This document shows positions 9,154 through 17,348 of a stretch of DNA of 64,000 nucleotides, piece by piece. Location: NCBI RefSeq assembly GCF_000763295.1, contig NZ_JRJE01000032.1, forward strand, positions 248,001-312,000. The letters run 5' to 3'. A program made the translations under genes and the position numbers. How positions within the stretch are numbered: the first letter of the stretch is position 1; every line of letters starts with the position of its first letter. The notes under the pieces are model-generated. The model did no database searches, had not been told where the DNA came from, and was given only the letters and a program-made list of their open reading frames with translations. The stretch comes from Thalassospira australica. Lineage in GTDB: Bacteria > Pseudomonadota > Alphaproteobacteria > Rhodospirillales > Thalassospiraceae.

Positions 9154-9914
9154 TGACTGTTCATTTCATTGGCGCCGGTCCCGGTGCCCCGGACCTGATC
9201 ACTGTGCGCGGCTTGCGCCTGATCGAAAAATGCCCGGTCTGCCTGTATGCCGGATCACTGGTACCCGAAGAAATCGTCACCAGCGCCCCCGATGGCGCGC
9301 GTGTAATTGATACCGCCCCGATGAACCTTGATGAAATCATGGCCGAGATCGAGGCCGCCCACGCCAAGGGGCATGATGTTGCGCGCGTTCATTCCGGGGA
9401 CCCGTCAATTTATGGCGCAATTGCCGAACAGATCCGACGTCTGGATGATCTTGGCATTGCCTATGACATCACACCGGGTGTTTCGGCCTATGCCGCGACA
9501 GCAGCTGAAATCGGCGCGGAGCTGACACTGCCCGATATTTCCCAGACCGTAATCCTGACCCGAACCGCCATGCGGTCTTCCAGCATGCCCGATGGTGAAA
9601 GCCTTAAGGAACTTGGCAAATCACGTGCGACATTGGCCGTGCATCTGTCGATCAATAATCTGGTCAATGTGGTCCGCGATCTGACGCCCCATTACGGCGA
9701 AGACTGCCCGGTTGTGATTGCCTATCGTGCCACCTGGCCGGATCAGCAGTATATTTTCGGCACGCTTGGCGACATCCGCGCAAAGGTCAAAGGCAGTGGC
9801 ATTACGCGCACCGCATTGATCATGGTTGGCGAAGTCTTTGGCCGGAAGGATTTTACCGACTCCCGGCTTTATGCCGCCGATCACACCCACGTTCTGCGCC
9901 CGGCAAAAACATAA
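9153..9914 (+). CDS. cobM: Precorrin-4 C11-methyltransferase (CobM/CbiF)
   Basis: Methylates C11 of the contracted ring. 253 aa, normal length. Opens VHFIGAGPGAPDLITVRGLRLI, followed by CLYAGSLVPEEIV and VHSGDPSIYGAIAEQIRRL, all characteristic of CobM. It begins with a TAATG one-base overlap with the cbiG-cobJ fusion and is the last gene of the operon; a strong terminator follows eight bases after the stop. Confidence 0.96.
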   Translation: MTVHFIGAGPGAPDLITVRGLRLIEKCPVCLYAGSLVPEEIVTSAPDGARVIDTAPMNLDEIMAEIEAAHAKGHDVARVHSGDPSIYGAIAEQIRRLDDLGIAYDITPGVSAYAATAAEIGAELTLPDISQTVILTRTAMRSSSMPDGESLKELGKSRATLAVHLSINNLVNVVRDLTPHYGEDCPVVIAYRATWPDQQYIFGTLGDIRAKVKGSGITRTALIMVGEVFGRKDFTDSRLYAADHTHVLRPAKT

Positions 9915-9921
9915 GCACGTT

Positions 9922-9951
9922 CGGGCGGATGTTAAAATCCGCCCGTTTTTT
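9922..9951 (+). terminator. Rho-independent terminator of the cob operon
   Basis: Perfect nine-base stem CGGGCGGAT (9922-9930) with ATCCGCCCG (9937-9945), six-base loop, then six T residues. Placed directly after cobM. Confidence 0.93.
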
Positions 9952-10090
9952 AGACAAACCCCCTAGGCACAACGTTTATTTTCTCAGCACATTTCCAATT
10001 TGCTGAAAAATATATCATTTCAACCGCGAACATTCTTGACCCTCCCCCACCCGGACGCCTTTAATCGAAGGTTCATAAAGGGGAGTATGT

Positions 10091-11494
10091 ATGTTCAACG
10101 AGATGAGAGTGAACGACCAGGTTCGCGAACCTTATCGCGCACTGGTTGACTGGATGGAAGCAAACGGCCCCGAGGTCCTCGAACAAAAGCGCCTTGAAGC
10201 CGAAACCCTGTTTCGCAAGATCGGCATCACATTTGCCGTCTATGGCGAAGGCGGGGACCCCGAACGCCTGATTCCCTTTGATCTGATCCCCCGAATTTTC
10301 ACCGCCATGGAATGGCGCAAGCTTGATCGCGGTGTCAAACAGCGTGCGCGTGCGTTAAACGCGTTTCTCTATGACGTTTACCACAATGGCGAAATCATCA
10401 AGGCCGGGATCGTTCCGGCTGATCTGGTGTTTCGCAACGACGCGTTTGAACCCGCCGTGATCGGCATTGATCCGCCACGCAATGTCTATAGCCACATTGT
10501 CGGTGTCGATATCGTACGCACCGGGCCCGACGATTTTTATGTTCTCGAAGACAATTGCCGCACGCCATCGGGCGTGTCCTACATGCTTGAGAACCGTGAA
10601 ATCATGATGCGCATGTTCCCCGACCTGTTCAGAAACCTTCGTATCGAGCCGGTGGAAAGCTATCCGGACATGTTGCTTAAGACGCTCAAAAGCATTGCAC
10701 CACGCAAATGCGACCGCGAACCCAACATTGTGGTGCTGACACCCGGTGCGATGAACAGTGCCTATTATGAACATTCATTCCTTGCCGATCAGATGGGCGT
10801 GGAACTGGTGGAAGGTCAGGACCTGTTTGTCCATGAGGACCGGGTTTACATGCGCACCACACGCGGCCCGGCCCGGGTCGATGTAATCTATCGCCGCATT
10901 GATGACGCCTATATCGACCCGCTGTGTTTCCGCAGTGATTCGGTACTGGGCATTCCCGGCCTGATGAATGTCTATCGTTCCGGCGGGGTTGCGATTTGTT
11001 CGGCACCCGGAGCAGGCGTTGCCGATGACAAAGCGGTTTATACCTATGTCCCTGACATGATCCGGTTCTATCTGGGTCAGGAGCCAATCCTGAAAAACGT
11101 TCCAACCTGGAAATGTTCCAAGCCTGATGATCTGCAATACGTCCTCGAACATCTTGATGAACTGGTGGTCAAGGAAGTTCACGGATCTGGTGGATATGGC
11201 ATGCTGGTCGGCCCGGCCTCGACCAAGGCGGAACAGGCGGCCTACGCCAAGCGCATCCAGGCGGATCCGGGTGACTTCATCGCCCAGCCGACCCTGTCTC
11301 TGTCGGCCTGCCCGACCTTTGTTGAAAGCGGCATTGCCCCGCGTCACGTCGATTTTCGGCCCTTCTGTCTTGTCGGTGATGATGTCCGCCTGACACCGGG
11401 CGGACTGACGCGTGTGGCATTGTGCGAAGGGTCGCTTGTCGTGAATTCGTCGCAGGGCGGCGGGGTCAAGGACACCTGGATCATGAGCGATTAA
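10091..11494 (+). CDS. Circularly permuted ATP-grasp protein
   Basis: 467 aa member of the circularly permuted ATP-grasp family (formerly DUF404/DUF407), predicted to form amide or peptide bonds using ATP. Family motifs visible: VLEDNCRTPSGVSYMLENRE, RRIDDAYIDPLCF, VKEVHGSGGYGMLVGP (ATP-binding glycine-rich loop) and SSQGGGVKDTW at the C-terminus. A GGGGAG ribosome site is about six bases upstream of ATG 10091. First gene of a four-gene set with alpha-E, transglutaminase-like and Anbu proteins, a combination conserved in many proteobacteria. The natural substrate is unknown. Confidence 0.9.
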   Translation: MFNEMRVNDQVREPYRALVDWMEANGPEVLEQKRLEAETLFRKIGITFAVYGEGGDPERLIPFDLIPRIFTAMEWRKLDRGVKQRARALNAFLYDVYHNGEIIKAGIVPADLVFRNDAFEPAVIGIDPPRNVYSHIVGVDIVRTGPDDFYVLEDNCRTPSGVSYMLENREIMMRMFPDLFRNLRIEPVESYPDMLLKTLKSIAPRKCDREPNIVVLTPGAMNSAYYEHSFLADQMGVELVEGQDLFVHEDRVYMRTTRGPARVDVIYRRIDDAYIDPLCFRSDSVLGIPGLMNVYRSGGVAICSAPGAGVADDKAVYTYVPDMIRFYLGQEPILKNVPTWKCSKPDDLQYVLEHLDELVVKEVHGSGGYGMLVGPASTKAEQAAYAKRIQADPGDFIAQPTLSLSACPTFVESGIAPRHVDFRPFCLVGDDVRLTPGGLTRVALCEGSLVVNSSQGGGVKDTWIMSD

Positions 11495-11511
11495 TAGGAA
11501 AGGGTTGAAAG

Positions 11512-12459
11512 ATGCTTAGTCGTACCGCAGACAACCTTTTCTGGCTGTCGAGATATGTTGAACGGGCTGAAAACATGGCCCGTCTGATGGAAATGGGCTA
11601 TCGCATGGCCCTGATGCCAGCCGCAGGCGACGGCAACCGGTCGGAATGGGAATCTGTCCTTTCCGCATCGGGATGTGCATCGGGATATGACCCGGATGCG
11701 CCACTCCGTCAGGAGGAAGTTGCCAACTTCCTGATTTTTAACCGCGACAATCAATCGTCGATCATCAACTGTTTTGAATATGCACGCGCCAATGCACGTG
11801 CCATGCGCACCGCGATTACCGCAGACATGTGGGAAGCATTGAACAATGCCTTAATGGAATTGCGTCGCCCGTCAATGCATAACCTTGCCAAGAACGAATT
11901 GCCGGAATTCATTGATTGGGTCAAAAAACAGGGCGCGCTGTTTCGCGGGGCGACGGATTCCACCATTTTGCGCAATGACGGTTATGATTTCATCCGTCTG
12001 GGTACTTTTATCGAGCGGGCTGATAATACGGCCCGCCTGCTTGATGTGAAATATTACGTTCTGCTGCCTGAAACCAGCATGGTTGGCGATGGTGTCGACA
12101 ATTACCAATGGACTACGGTTTTGCGTGCGGCGTCGTCTTTGCGCGCCTTCCACTGGGTGTATCGTGATGATTATTCCCCCCATCGCATTGCACATTTCCT
12201 GATCCTTAATCCGTTCAGTCCGCGATCACTGGCCCATTGCGCAGAACAGATCACCCAGCATCTTGAAAGGCTTGCGCGTCATTATGGTCAACGCCACAGC
12301 GTGCATCATCTGGCGGTCGAGACCTATTCGCTGCTGACCCAAAGCGAGATGGATGAAATCTTTTCCACCGGTCTGCATGAATTCCTGAGCGATTTTCAGG
12401 TGCGCAACCGGGCCCTGTCGCACGCGATCGCCAACGACTATCATTTCGGGGGACAGTAA
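11512..12459 (+). CDS. Alpha-E domain protein (DUF403)
   Basis: 315 aa, mainly alpha-helical, with the family N-terminus MLSRTADNLFWLSRYVERAENMARLMEMG and a second related segment later (FIRLGTFIERADNTARLLDVKYY). Alpha-E proteins have no known enzymatic activity; they are almost always encoded next to circularly permuted ATP-grasp proteins and are assumed to act as partner or scaffold. It lies 17 bases after the ATP-grasp gene and one base before the transglutaminase-like gene, so the genes are probably co-transcribed. Confidence 0.9.
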   Translation: MLSRTADNLFWLSRYVERAENMARLMEMGYRMALMPAAGDGNRSEWESVLSASGCASGYDPDAPLRQEEVANFLIFNRDNQSSIINCFEYARANARAMRTAITADMWEALNNALMELRRPSMHNLAKNELPEFIDWVKKQGALFRGATDSTILRNDGYDFIRLGTFIERADNTARLLDVKYYVLLPETSMVGDGVDNYQWTTVLRAASSLRAFHWVYRDDYSPHRIAHFLILNPFSPRSLAHCAEQITQHLERLARHYGQRHSVHHLAVETYSLLTQSEMDEIFSTGLHEFLSDFQVRNRALSHAIANDYHFGGQ

Positions 12460-12460
12460 G

Positions 12461-13279
12461 ATGCGGCTCACCGTCGAACACAGAACTCATTACCGGTATG
12501 ACTCGCCCGCACGTCATGCGGTGCAAAGTCTTAAACTGACCCCGGCCGAGTTCGAGGGGCAGAAAATCATCAATTGGTCGATCAGCGCTGATAATTGCAC
12601 CATCGGATCGGAATTTACCGATGGCAACGGCGACATCATCAGTACGCTCACGGCAAATGGCGCCGTTGAGGCCATCGAAATCGTCGTAAAGGGCGAAGTT
12701 GAAACCACAGACACCGCCGGGGTGCTGCGTGGCCATAAGGAACGTGCCTTTCCGGCTGTTTTCCTGCGCACAACCCCGATGACCAAAAGCAGTGCCGCCA
12801 TCCGTAAACTCGCAGACAAGGCGGCAAAGAAAACCAAGGATGGGTCGCTTCTGGAGCGCGCCCACGCACTGGCAGAATCTGTATCAGATGCCATTAAATA
12901 TGCGCCGGGCACGACCCACGTGCATACCACAGCCGCCGACGCCCTTGCAGATGGCAAAGGCGTTTGTCAGGACCATGCACATGTGCTGATTGCTGCTGCC
13001 CGGCATCTTGGCATTCCGGCCCGTTATGTATCGGGCTATCTGTTTGCCGATCACGAAGGCAAGACCCATGAGGCATCCCACGCCTGGGCAGAGCTGCATT
13101 TGCCTGAACTTGGCTGGCTTGGATTTGATCCGGCCAATAAATGCTGCCCGACCGATTTCTATATTCGTCTGGGGTCTGGCCTTGATGGGCAGGTTGCCGC
13201 ACCTGTAAGGGGCGTACATACTGGTGGCGCAAACGAGAATTTGGATGTAACAGTCGTCATTGCGCAATCACAACAATAA
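12461..13279 (+). CDS. Transglutaminase-like cysteine peptidase family protein
   Basis: 272 aa. N-terminal bacterial transglutaminase-associated beta domain (MRLTVEHRTHYRYDSPARHAVQSLKLTP) followed by a core domain with the Cys-His-Asp triad: DGKGVCQDHAHVLI (Cys), HEASHAWAELHL (His) and WLGFDPANKCCP (Asp). Such proteins cleave or transfer amide bonds. No signal peptide, so probably cytoplasmic. In this gene set it is proposed to remove or remodel the linkage made by the ATP-grasp protein; that is inference from context. GGGGGA ribosome site lies about eight bases upstream of ATG. Confidence 0.9.
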   Translation: MRLTVEHRTHYRYDSPARHAVQSLKLTPAEFEGQKIINWSISADNCTIGSEFTDGNGDIISTLTANGAVEAIEIVVKGEVETTDTAGVLRGHKERAFPAVFLRTTPMTKSSAAIRKLADKAAKKTKDGSLLERAHALAESVSDAIKYAPGTTHVHTTAADALADGKGVCQDHAHVLIAAARHLGIPARYVSGYLFADHEGKTHEASHAWAELHLPELGWLGFDPANKCCPTDFYIRLGSGLDGQVAAPVRGVHTGGANENLDVTVVIAQSQQ

Positions 13280-13294
13280 TCGGACGACAATAAG

Positions 13295-14047
13295 ATGACC
13301 TACTGTGTCGGGTTGATGCTGAACGAAGGGATGGTTTTCCTGTCGGACACGCGGACCAATGCGGGCCTGGACAACATTTCGCGCTATCGCAAGATGTTCA
13401 CGTGGGAAGTCCCCGGCGAACGGGCGATTGTCGCGCTATCAGCAGGTAATCTTGCCATTACACAAGCCGTCATGAGCACCCTTCATGAAGCAATCGATGA
13501 CCCGGACACCAAGCCGGGTGACTGCATTCTGAGTGCGCCGAGCATGTTTCGTGTTGCCGAACTGGTTGGCGAAGCCATGCAGAAAGTCCAGCTAAAATAC
13601 CACGATACACTTGAACAGCATCATGAAAGCAGCGCTGCCACGATCATGATCGGCGGACAGCGCAAGGGCGGGGATCAACGTCTGTTTCTGGTCTATGCAG
13701 CGGGCAATTTCATCGAAGCGACCGCCGACACACCATATCTGCAAATTGGCGAACATAAATACGGCAAGCCGATCCTTGATCGGGTCATCACCCCGAACAC
13801 CCCGATAGAAGACGGTGTAAAAGCGGTCCTGTTGTCGATGGATTCGACCCTGCGCTCCAACCTGTCGGTGGGGATGCCCCTTGATCTTGCCGTTCTTCCC
13901 GATGACAGCTGCGCATTTTCCCAGATGCGCCGGATCGATGTTGATGACGCAGGGTTTCATGCGCTTTCCAATGCATGGTCAAACGCGCTGCGCGATGCAT
14001 TTGCCGATATGCCCGACGAACACAACGACGCAGCAGCCGCGAAATAA
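13295..14047 (+). CDS. Anbu proteasome-like peptidase (bacterial beta-subunit homologue)
   Basis: 250 aa. Starts MTYCVGLMLNEGMVFLSDTRTNAG; removal of Met would expose the catalytic N-terminal Thr typical of the Ntn-hydrolase proteasome family. The acidic residue in SDTRTN and lysine in RYRKMF sit where the catalytic Asp and Lys are expected. It matches Anbu (ancestral beta subunit), which assembles into helical or ring-like oligomers and differs from HslV by its longer C-terminus. Genetic linkage to ATP-grasp, alpha-E and transglutaminase genes is the known Anbu context. Substrates are unknown. A terminator follows. Confidence 0.9.
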   Translation: MTYCVGLMLNEGMVFLSDTRTNAGLDNISRYRKMFTWEVPGERAIVALSAGNLAITQAVMSTLHEAIDDPDTKPGDCILSAPSMFRVAELVGEAMQKVQLKYHDTLEQHHESSAATIMIGGQRKGGDQRLFLVYAAGNFIEATADTPYLQIGEHKYGKPILDRVITPNTPIEDGVKAVLLSMDSTLRSNLSVGMPLDLAVLPDDSCAFSQMRRIDVDDAGFHALSNAWSNALRDAFADMPDEHNDAAAAK

Positions 14048-14089
14048 CGACTTGGCTCCCGGCACTTGCACCACTTAGATGCCCAATGA

Positions 14090-14123
14090 AAGCCGGAACG
14101 ATTTGGTCCCGGCTTTTGTTTTT
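14090..14123 (+). terminator. Rho-independent terminator after the Anbu gene
   Basis: Stem AAGCCGG (14090-14096) with CCGGCTT (14109-14115), 12-base loop, followed by a T-rich TTGTTTTT tract. Closes the ATP-grasp/Anbu gene set. Confidence 0.8.
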
Positions 14124-14145
14124 GGCAAAGGTGATGCGCCTTTTG

Positions 14146-14183
14146 CCAGATTGATCCATTCAAAAACACATGGATCAATCTGG
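14146..14183. promoter_or_regulatory. Perfect 14-base inverted repeat upstream of GntR gene
   Basis: CCAGATTGATCCAT (14146-14159) and its exact complement ATGGATCAATCTGG (14170-14183), ten-base spacer. There is no T-tract, so it is more likely an operator or cruciform than a terminator. It is 36 bases upstream of the start of the GntR gene at 14219. Confidence 0.6.
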
Positions 14184-14205
14184 TCGACAAACCGCTGGCA
14201 ACAAA

Positions 14206-14217
14206 TTATCTATAAAA
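14206..14217. promoter_or_regulatory. 12-base motif copy 1 (TTATCTATAAAA), abutting the GntR start
   Basis: TTATCTATAAAA ends two bases before ATG 14219. Its exact reverse complement TTTTATAGATAA occurs at 14961-14972 and 15100-15111, flanking the same gene on the other side. Position over the start codon fits autorepression, or a TATAAA-like -10 of a leaderless transcript. Confidence 0.55.
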
Positions 14218-14218
14218 C

Positions 14219-14872
14219 ATGAAAAACAGCAGCACAGATACCACTGTTGCCGGGCGCATCACACGCGCCCTGGCAGATCGGATCATTTCCGGTGAATTCG
14301 CGCCTGGCACCAAGTTACGTCAGGATCATTTCGCCGAGGAATTCGGATCCAGCCATGTGCCAGTACGCGAAGCCTTTCGCCGGCTGGAGGCCCAGGGCCT
14401 TGCCGTCAGTGAACCCCGTCGGGGTGTGCGTGTTGCAAGTTTTGATATCGCCGAGGTGCGCGAAGTTGCTGAAATGCGCGCATCTCTTGAAGTTCTGGCC
14501 CTGCGCAATGCGGCCCCGCACCTGACCCCCGCCATCCTTGATGACGCAGAAGCCCTTAACCGCGAAGGCGAAAATGCCTCGGACGTCCATGCCTGGGAAA
14601 AAGCCAACAAGGCATTCCATCGCGTCATCCTTGAACCCTGCAACATGCCGCGTTTGCTGTCTTCTATTGATGACCTGCATGCTGCCAGTGCGCGGTTCCT
14701 GTTTTCCGGATTTCGGATGGAATGGGAAGCCCCGACTGACCAGGACCACCGGGCGATCCTGACGGCCCTGCGCAGCAATCAGATCGATGTCGCTGCTGCT
14801 ACACTGGCCCGCCATGTAAAATGGATCGGCAATAAATCCGGTAATCGGATGCGCGTGCAAACGACCCCCTGA
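14219..14872 (+). CDS. GntR-family transcriptional regulator, FCD subfamily
   Basis: 217 aa. N-terminal winged helix (ITRALADRIISGEFAPGTKLRQDHFAEEFGSSHVPVREAFRRLEAQGLA) and C-terminal all-helical FCD ligand domain with a conserved helix DVHAWEKANKAFHRVIL and final histidine near LARHVKWIG. FCD regulators usually sense small carboxylates or related metabolites. Neighbours give no clear target operon. No Shine-Dalgarno is visible before ATG 14219; the 12-base motif occupies that position, suggesting leaderless translation or repression at the start. Confidence 0.9.
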   Translation: MKNSSTDTTVAGRITRALADRIISGEFAPGTKLRQDHFAEEFGSSHVPVREAFRRLEAQGLAVSEPRRGVRVASFDIAEVREVAEMRASLEVLALRNAAPHLTPAILDDAEALNREGENASDVHAWEKANKAFHRVILEPCNMPRLLSSIDDLHAASARFLFSGFRMEWEAPTDQDHRAILTALRSNQIDVAAATLARHVKWIGNKSGNRMRVQTTP

Positions 14873-15349
14873 TCCTTCTTCAAATCAGTAAATTCAAATT
14901 TCCTATCTGAGGCGGTAGCGAAAACGCGTTTCGGCAAAGATATCTGTGCGTGAACGTCGATTTTATAGATAATATTTATTAATTAAAAACAAATAGATAA
15001 CTGACGGTTCCCAAGAGAAATCCTAAAAAATGCCGGAAAGGTCATTTTTGGCGTTGATTTCACCGCTCGTTCGCGGCGTAATTAATATATCTTATGTTAT
15101 TTTATAGATAATTATGAATTCAAGCGGTGAAAAGGTCATCTGGCATTCGTTCAACGTAACGCCAACGGGTTTGAGAAGTATCTTTCTCGCAGGGCGTAGG
15201 CGCATTTGCCAACGACCATCCTTTTACAAGCTTGTCGGGTTCAACCCCCGAACCCGTGCCGCCCGCACGGGTTTAATTGGCGAAGCTCTTTATCCGTGGG
15301 GGCTTCGCCACTTTTCATTGGGATTGCGTCAGGCAAAACAGAAAACGCT
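14873..15349. other. AT-rich intergenic region with repeated motifs and hairpins
   Basis: About 480 bases with no credible protein gene. It contains two exact copies of TTTTATAGATAA (14961-14972 and 15100-15111) plus a partial AATAGATAA (14992-15000); two imperfect copies of a segment around AAAGGTCAT (15037-15045 and 15131-15139); and two perfect nine-base stem-loops (15251-15273 and 15278-15310). The section 14960-15115 is markedly AT-rich compared with the neighbouring genes. Confidence 0.6.
15251..15316. ncRNA. Tandem stem-loops, possible small RNA 3' end or bidirectional termination region
   Basis: Stem 1: AACCCGTGC (15251-15259) with GCACGGGTT (15265-15273), five-base loop. Stem 2: TGGCGAAGC (15278-15286) with GCTTCGCCA (15302-15310), 15-base loop, followed on the + strand by CTTTTC. 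Could end a small RNA transcribed rightward from the promoter-like AT-rich DNA at 15085-15115, or terminate the leftward CHAP gene. No family recognised. Confidence 0.35.
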
Positions 15350-15919
15350 CTAGTGAACCTCGGCGGTTTCGGTCGGCTGATAGATAAAGCCGTGCGCCGG
15401 ATAGACACTGCCAAAACTGCCAAGCGTGTTCATCATCCGAACTTCCGACCAGTCATTCCCCGGCGACACATCAACCACGGGCTGTCGATAGTGGACCTTG
15501 CCGCGTGTGCGCGAATCACTGCCCCAGTTGGCGTGATTGACCAGAATTTTGCGGTCATCAAGGATCGCAGACACCACCGCAACATGACCAAGCTTCAGAC
15601 GCGATGTTTTCCGCAATGCCAGCACCGCCCCAACTTGCGGCCGATTGCCGCGCTGAAAGCTTTTCTTGCCCGCCTGCCCCCACCACGTCCAGGCATCGCC
15701 ATAAATCTGGATACCCGACACTTCGCGGGCATAAGGCACACATTGCAGGAACTTGTTGGTCGGGGTGAAAGAGTTCAGCCGTGATGACGGAATACTGACA
15801 CTGGCAAGGGACTGGACCGTGTCGCTTGGCATCGGCCCTTCTGATTTATGCGCGGTGTTGCCGGTGCTAAAACACGCCGAAAGCAACAAGCACAGTCCAA
15901 CAATACCAACCAAGCGCAT
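15350..15919 (-). CDS. CHAP-domain lipoprotein (putative cell-wall amidase/peptidase)
   Basis: About 189 aa. N-terminal lipoprotein signal MRLVGIVGLCLLLSAC with lipobox LSAC. The mature part contains a CHAP (NlpC/P60-like) domain: catalytic Cys in FLQCVPYAREVSG, the GDAWTWW segment, and the His in KLGHVAVVSAIL, with a following Asn/Trp-rich NHANWG. CHAP enzymes cleave peptidoglycan amide bonds; here it would act in the periplasm, membrane-anchored. ATG 15919 is chosen because GGGGA sits eight bases upstream and it starts the signal peptide; an upstream GTG at 15952 is less likely. Confidence 0.82.
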   Translation of the reverse strand: MRLVGIVGLCLLLSACFSTGNTAHKSEGPMPSDTVQSLASVSIPSSRLNSFTPTNKFLQCVPYAREVSGIQIYGDAWTWWGQAGKKSFQRGNRPQVGAVLALRKTSRLKLGHVAVVSAILDDRKILVNHANWGSDSRTRGKVHYRQPVVDVSPGNDWSEVRMMNTLGSFGSVYPAHGFIYQPTETAEVH

Positions 15920-15979
15920 CTGGAAATCCCCGATCATCTCACGATGGATCACCTTATGGCCTGATGCCTTAAGAATCCT

Positions 15980-17320
15980 TTACCGCAGTGCCGTGCGCCG
16001 TGGCAGTGCACCAATCCGATAAAGCCGCCACAATCCGACACAGGCCGCGCACAGAATCAGAATGCCAGACCCGCGTGCGGTATATTGAATATCGCCCGCC
16101 TCGGAAATCGCGCCCAACAATGTCCCGCCAAGCGCCATGCCACCAAAACTGGCCGCACTCCAAAAGCTCATGACCCGGCCGCGCAGACGGTTATCAACGG
16201 TCAACTGCAGGGCGGTTTGCGACCCAACCCCCACAAGCGTCAGCCCCCCGCCTGCAATGGCAACAAGAACGACTGCAAGTTCGTACCAGGGCGCAAAGCC
16301 AAGCCCGACCATTCCAACTGATGCGGTAAAGGCCCCGATAATGGTCACCCGTTGATAGGCCATGGCATCAGATGTCATTCGCGACAGGATAAAAGTCGAC
16401 GTTACCGCCCCGATCCCGGCTGCCGATGCCAGCATGCCAAGCCCGGTCACGCCACGTTCATAGACCGCCTCGGCAAAGACCGGCATCAGTTCAACCATGC
16501 CGGTCCCGACCAGCGATACAAAGCACGACAGCGCCAGTACGGATCGGATCATCGAGTGGGACATGGCATAGCGCGCCCCGTCAACAAGCGACGTCCAGAT
16601 GCGCCTGCTTTTGGCGTCTGGCGCGCGTTCCATATGAAGGGTGACAATCGATATGACAAAAATCATCGGCAGATAGGTCAACGCATTGATCATGAATGCG
16701 GCCCCCGTGCCCCAGGTGGCAATCACCACACCCCCGACAGCAGGGCCGACCAAACGCGATATATTGAAATTCATCGCCGCATAGGCCACCGCACGGCTCA
16801 TGAATTCACGCGGTACAATCACCGGCACCAGCGACAGACGCACAGGCGTCATCGCGCTGCCCAATACCCCCATCGCACCAGCAAGAACCACCATCCAGGG
16901 CAGGGTCATCATGCCAGCAAAGGATAACCCCATCAAAAGGAATGATACCCCCGCCTGCCCAAGATTGATCGCCATGGCGGTGCGCCGCAAATCAACCCTG
17001 TCTGCCATCACACCGAAAATCGGGCCAAGGAAAAAGGCCGGTGCGAAATTGAGTGCCGCAATAGCCCCCGTCCAGAAAGCCGAGCCGGTCAAAGACCAGG
17101 CCAACCACGACATGGCGATTTTTTGAATCCAAAGGCCTTGGGTCGTTATGCATTGCCCGGCCAGAAACAAAAGAAAGTTACGGTCGGAAAAAATCGACCG
17201 AGTTTGCCCGTCGCCATTCGCGGGCTGCGCTGTGTCAGGGTCAGGCGTATTTTGGTCCGGGGCGGGACTGGGCACACGGCCTCCAATCTTGGGTCTGTCG
17301 GGTTTGTCACACCCACGCAT
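15980..17320 (-). CDS. Major facilitator superfamily transporter (MFS_3/EntS-like exporter)
   Basis: Roughly 446 aa with about 12 hydrophobic segments; first helix NFLLFLAGQCITTQGLWIQKIAMSWLAW, MFS loop motif FGVMADRVDLRRTAM. It resembles the EntS-type drug/siderophore exporters. The N-terminus before SIFSDRNF is Pro/Asp-rich and not family-like, so the start is uncertain: ATG 17320 is used; ATG 17422 and GTG 17275 are in frame. The DNA just upstream contains perfect inverted repeats (17315-17348, 17362-17381), which suggests that it is intergenic and favours a late start. Substrate unknown. Confidence 0.8.
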   Translation of the reverse strand: MRGCDKPDRPKIGGRVPSPAPDQNTPDPDTAQPANGDGQTRSIFSDRNFLLFLAGQCITTQGLWIQKIAMSWLAWSLTGSAFWTGAIAALNFAPAFFLGPIFGVMADRVDLRRTAMAINLGQAGVSFLLMGLSFAGMMTLPWMVVLAGAMGVLGSAMTPVRLSLVPVIVPREFMSRAVAYAAMNFNISRLVGPAVGGVVIATWGTGAAFMINALTYLPMIFVISIVTLHMERAPDAKSRRIWTSLVDGARYAMSHSMIRSVLALSCFVSLVGTGMVELMPVFAEAVYERGVTGLGMLASAAGIGAVTSTFILSRMTSDAMAYQRVTIIGAFTASVGMVGLGFAPWYELAVVLVAIAGGGLTLVGVGSQTALQLTVDNRLRGRVMSFWSAASFGGMALGGTLLGAISEAGDIQYTARGSGILILCAACVGLWRLYRIGALPRRTALR

Positions 17321-17348
17321 CGCTGTTGGGGTGGCGTTAGCGATGCGT
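17315..17348. repeat. Perfect 10-base inverted repeat upstream of MFS gene
   Basis: ACGCATCGCT (17315-17324) and AGCGATGCGT (17339-17348), 14-base spacer. A second hairpin GGGTGC/GCACCC follows at 17362-17381. Together they look like a small palindromic intergenic element. Confidence 0.5.

Noticed and set aside
15114-15353. 79-codon open frame rightward in the GntR-CHAP gap
   Set aside because: Composition is Arg-rich and crosses both stem-loops; no ribosome site or family resemblance.
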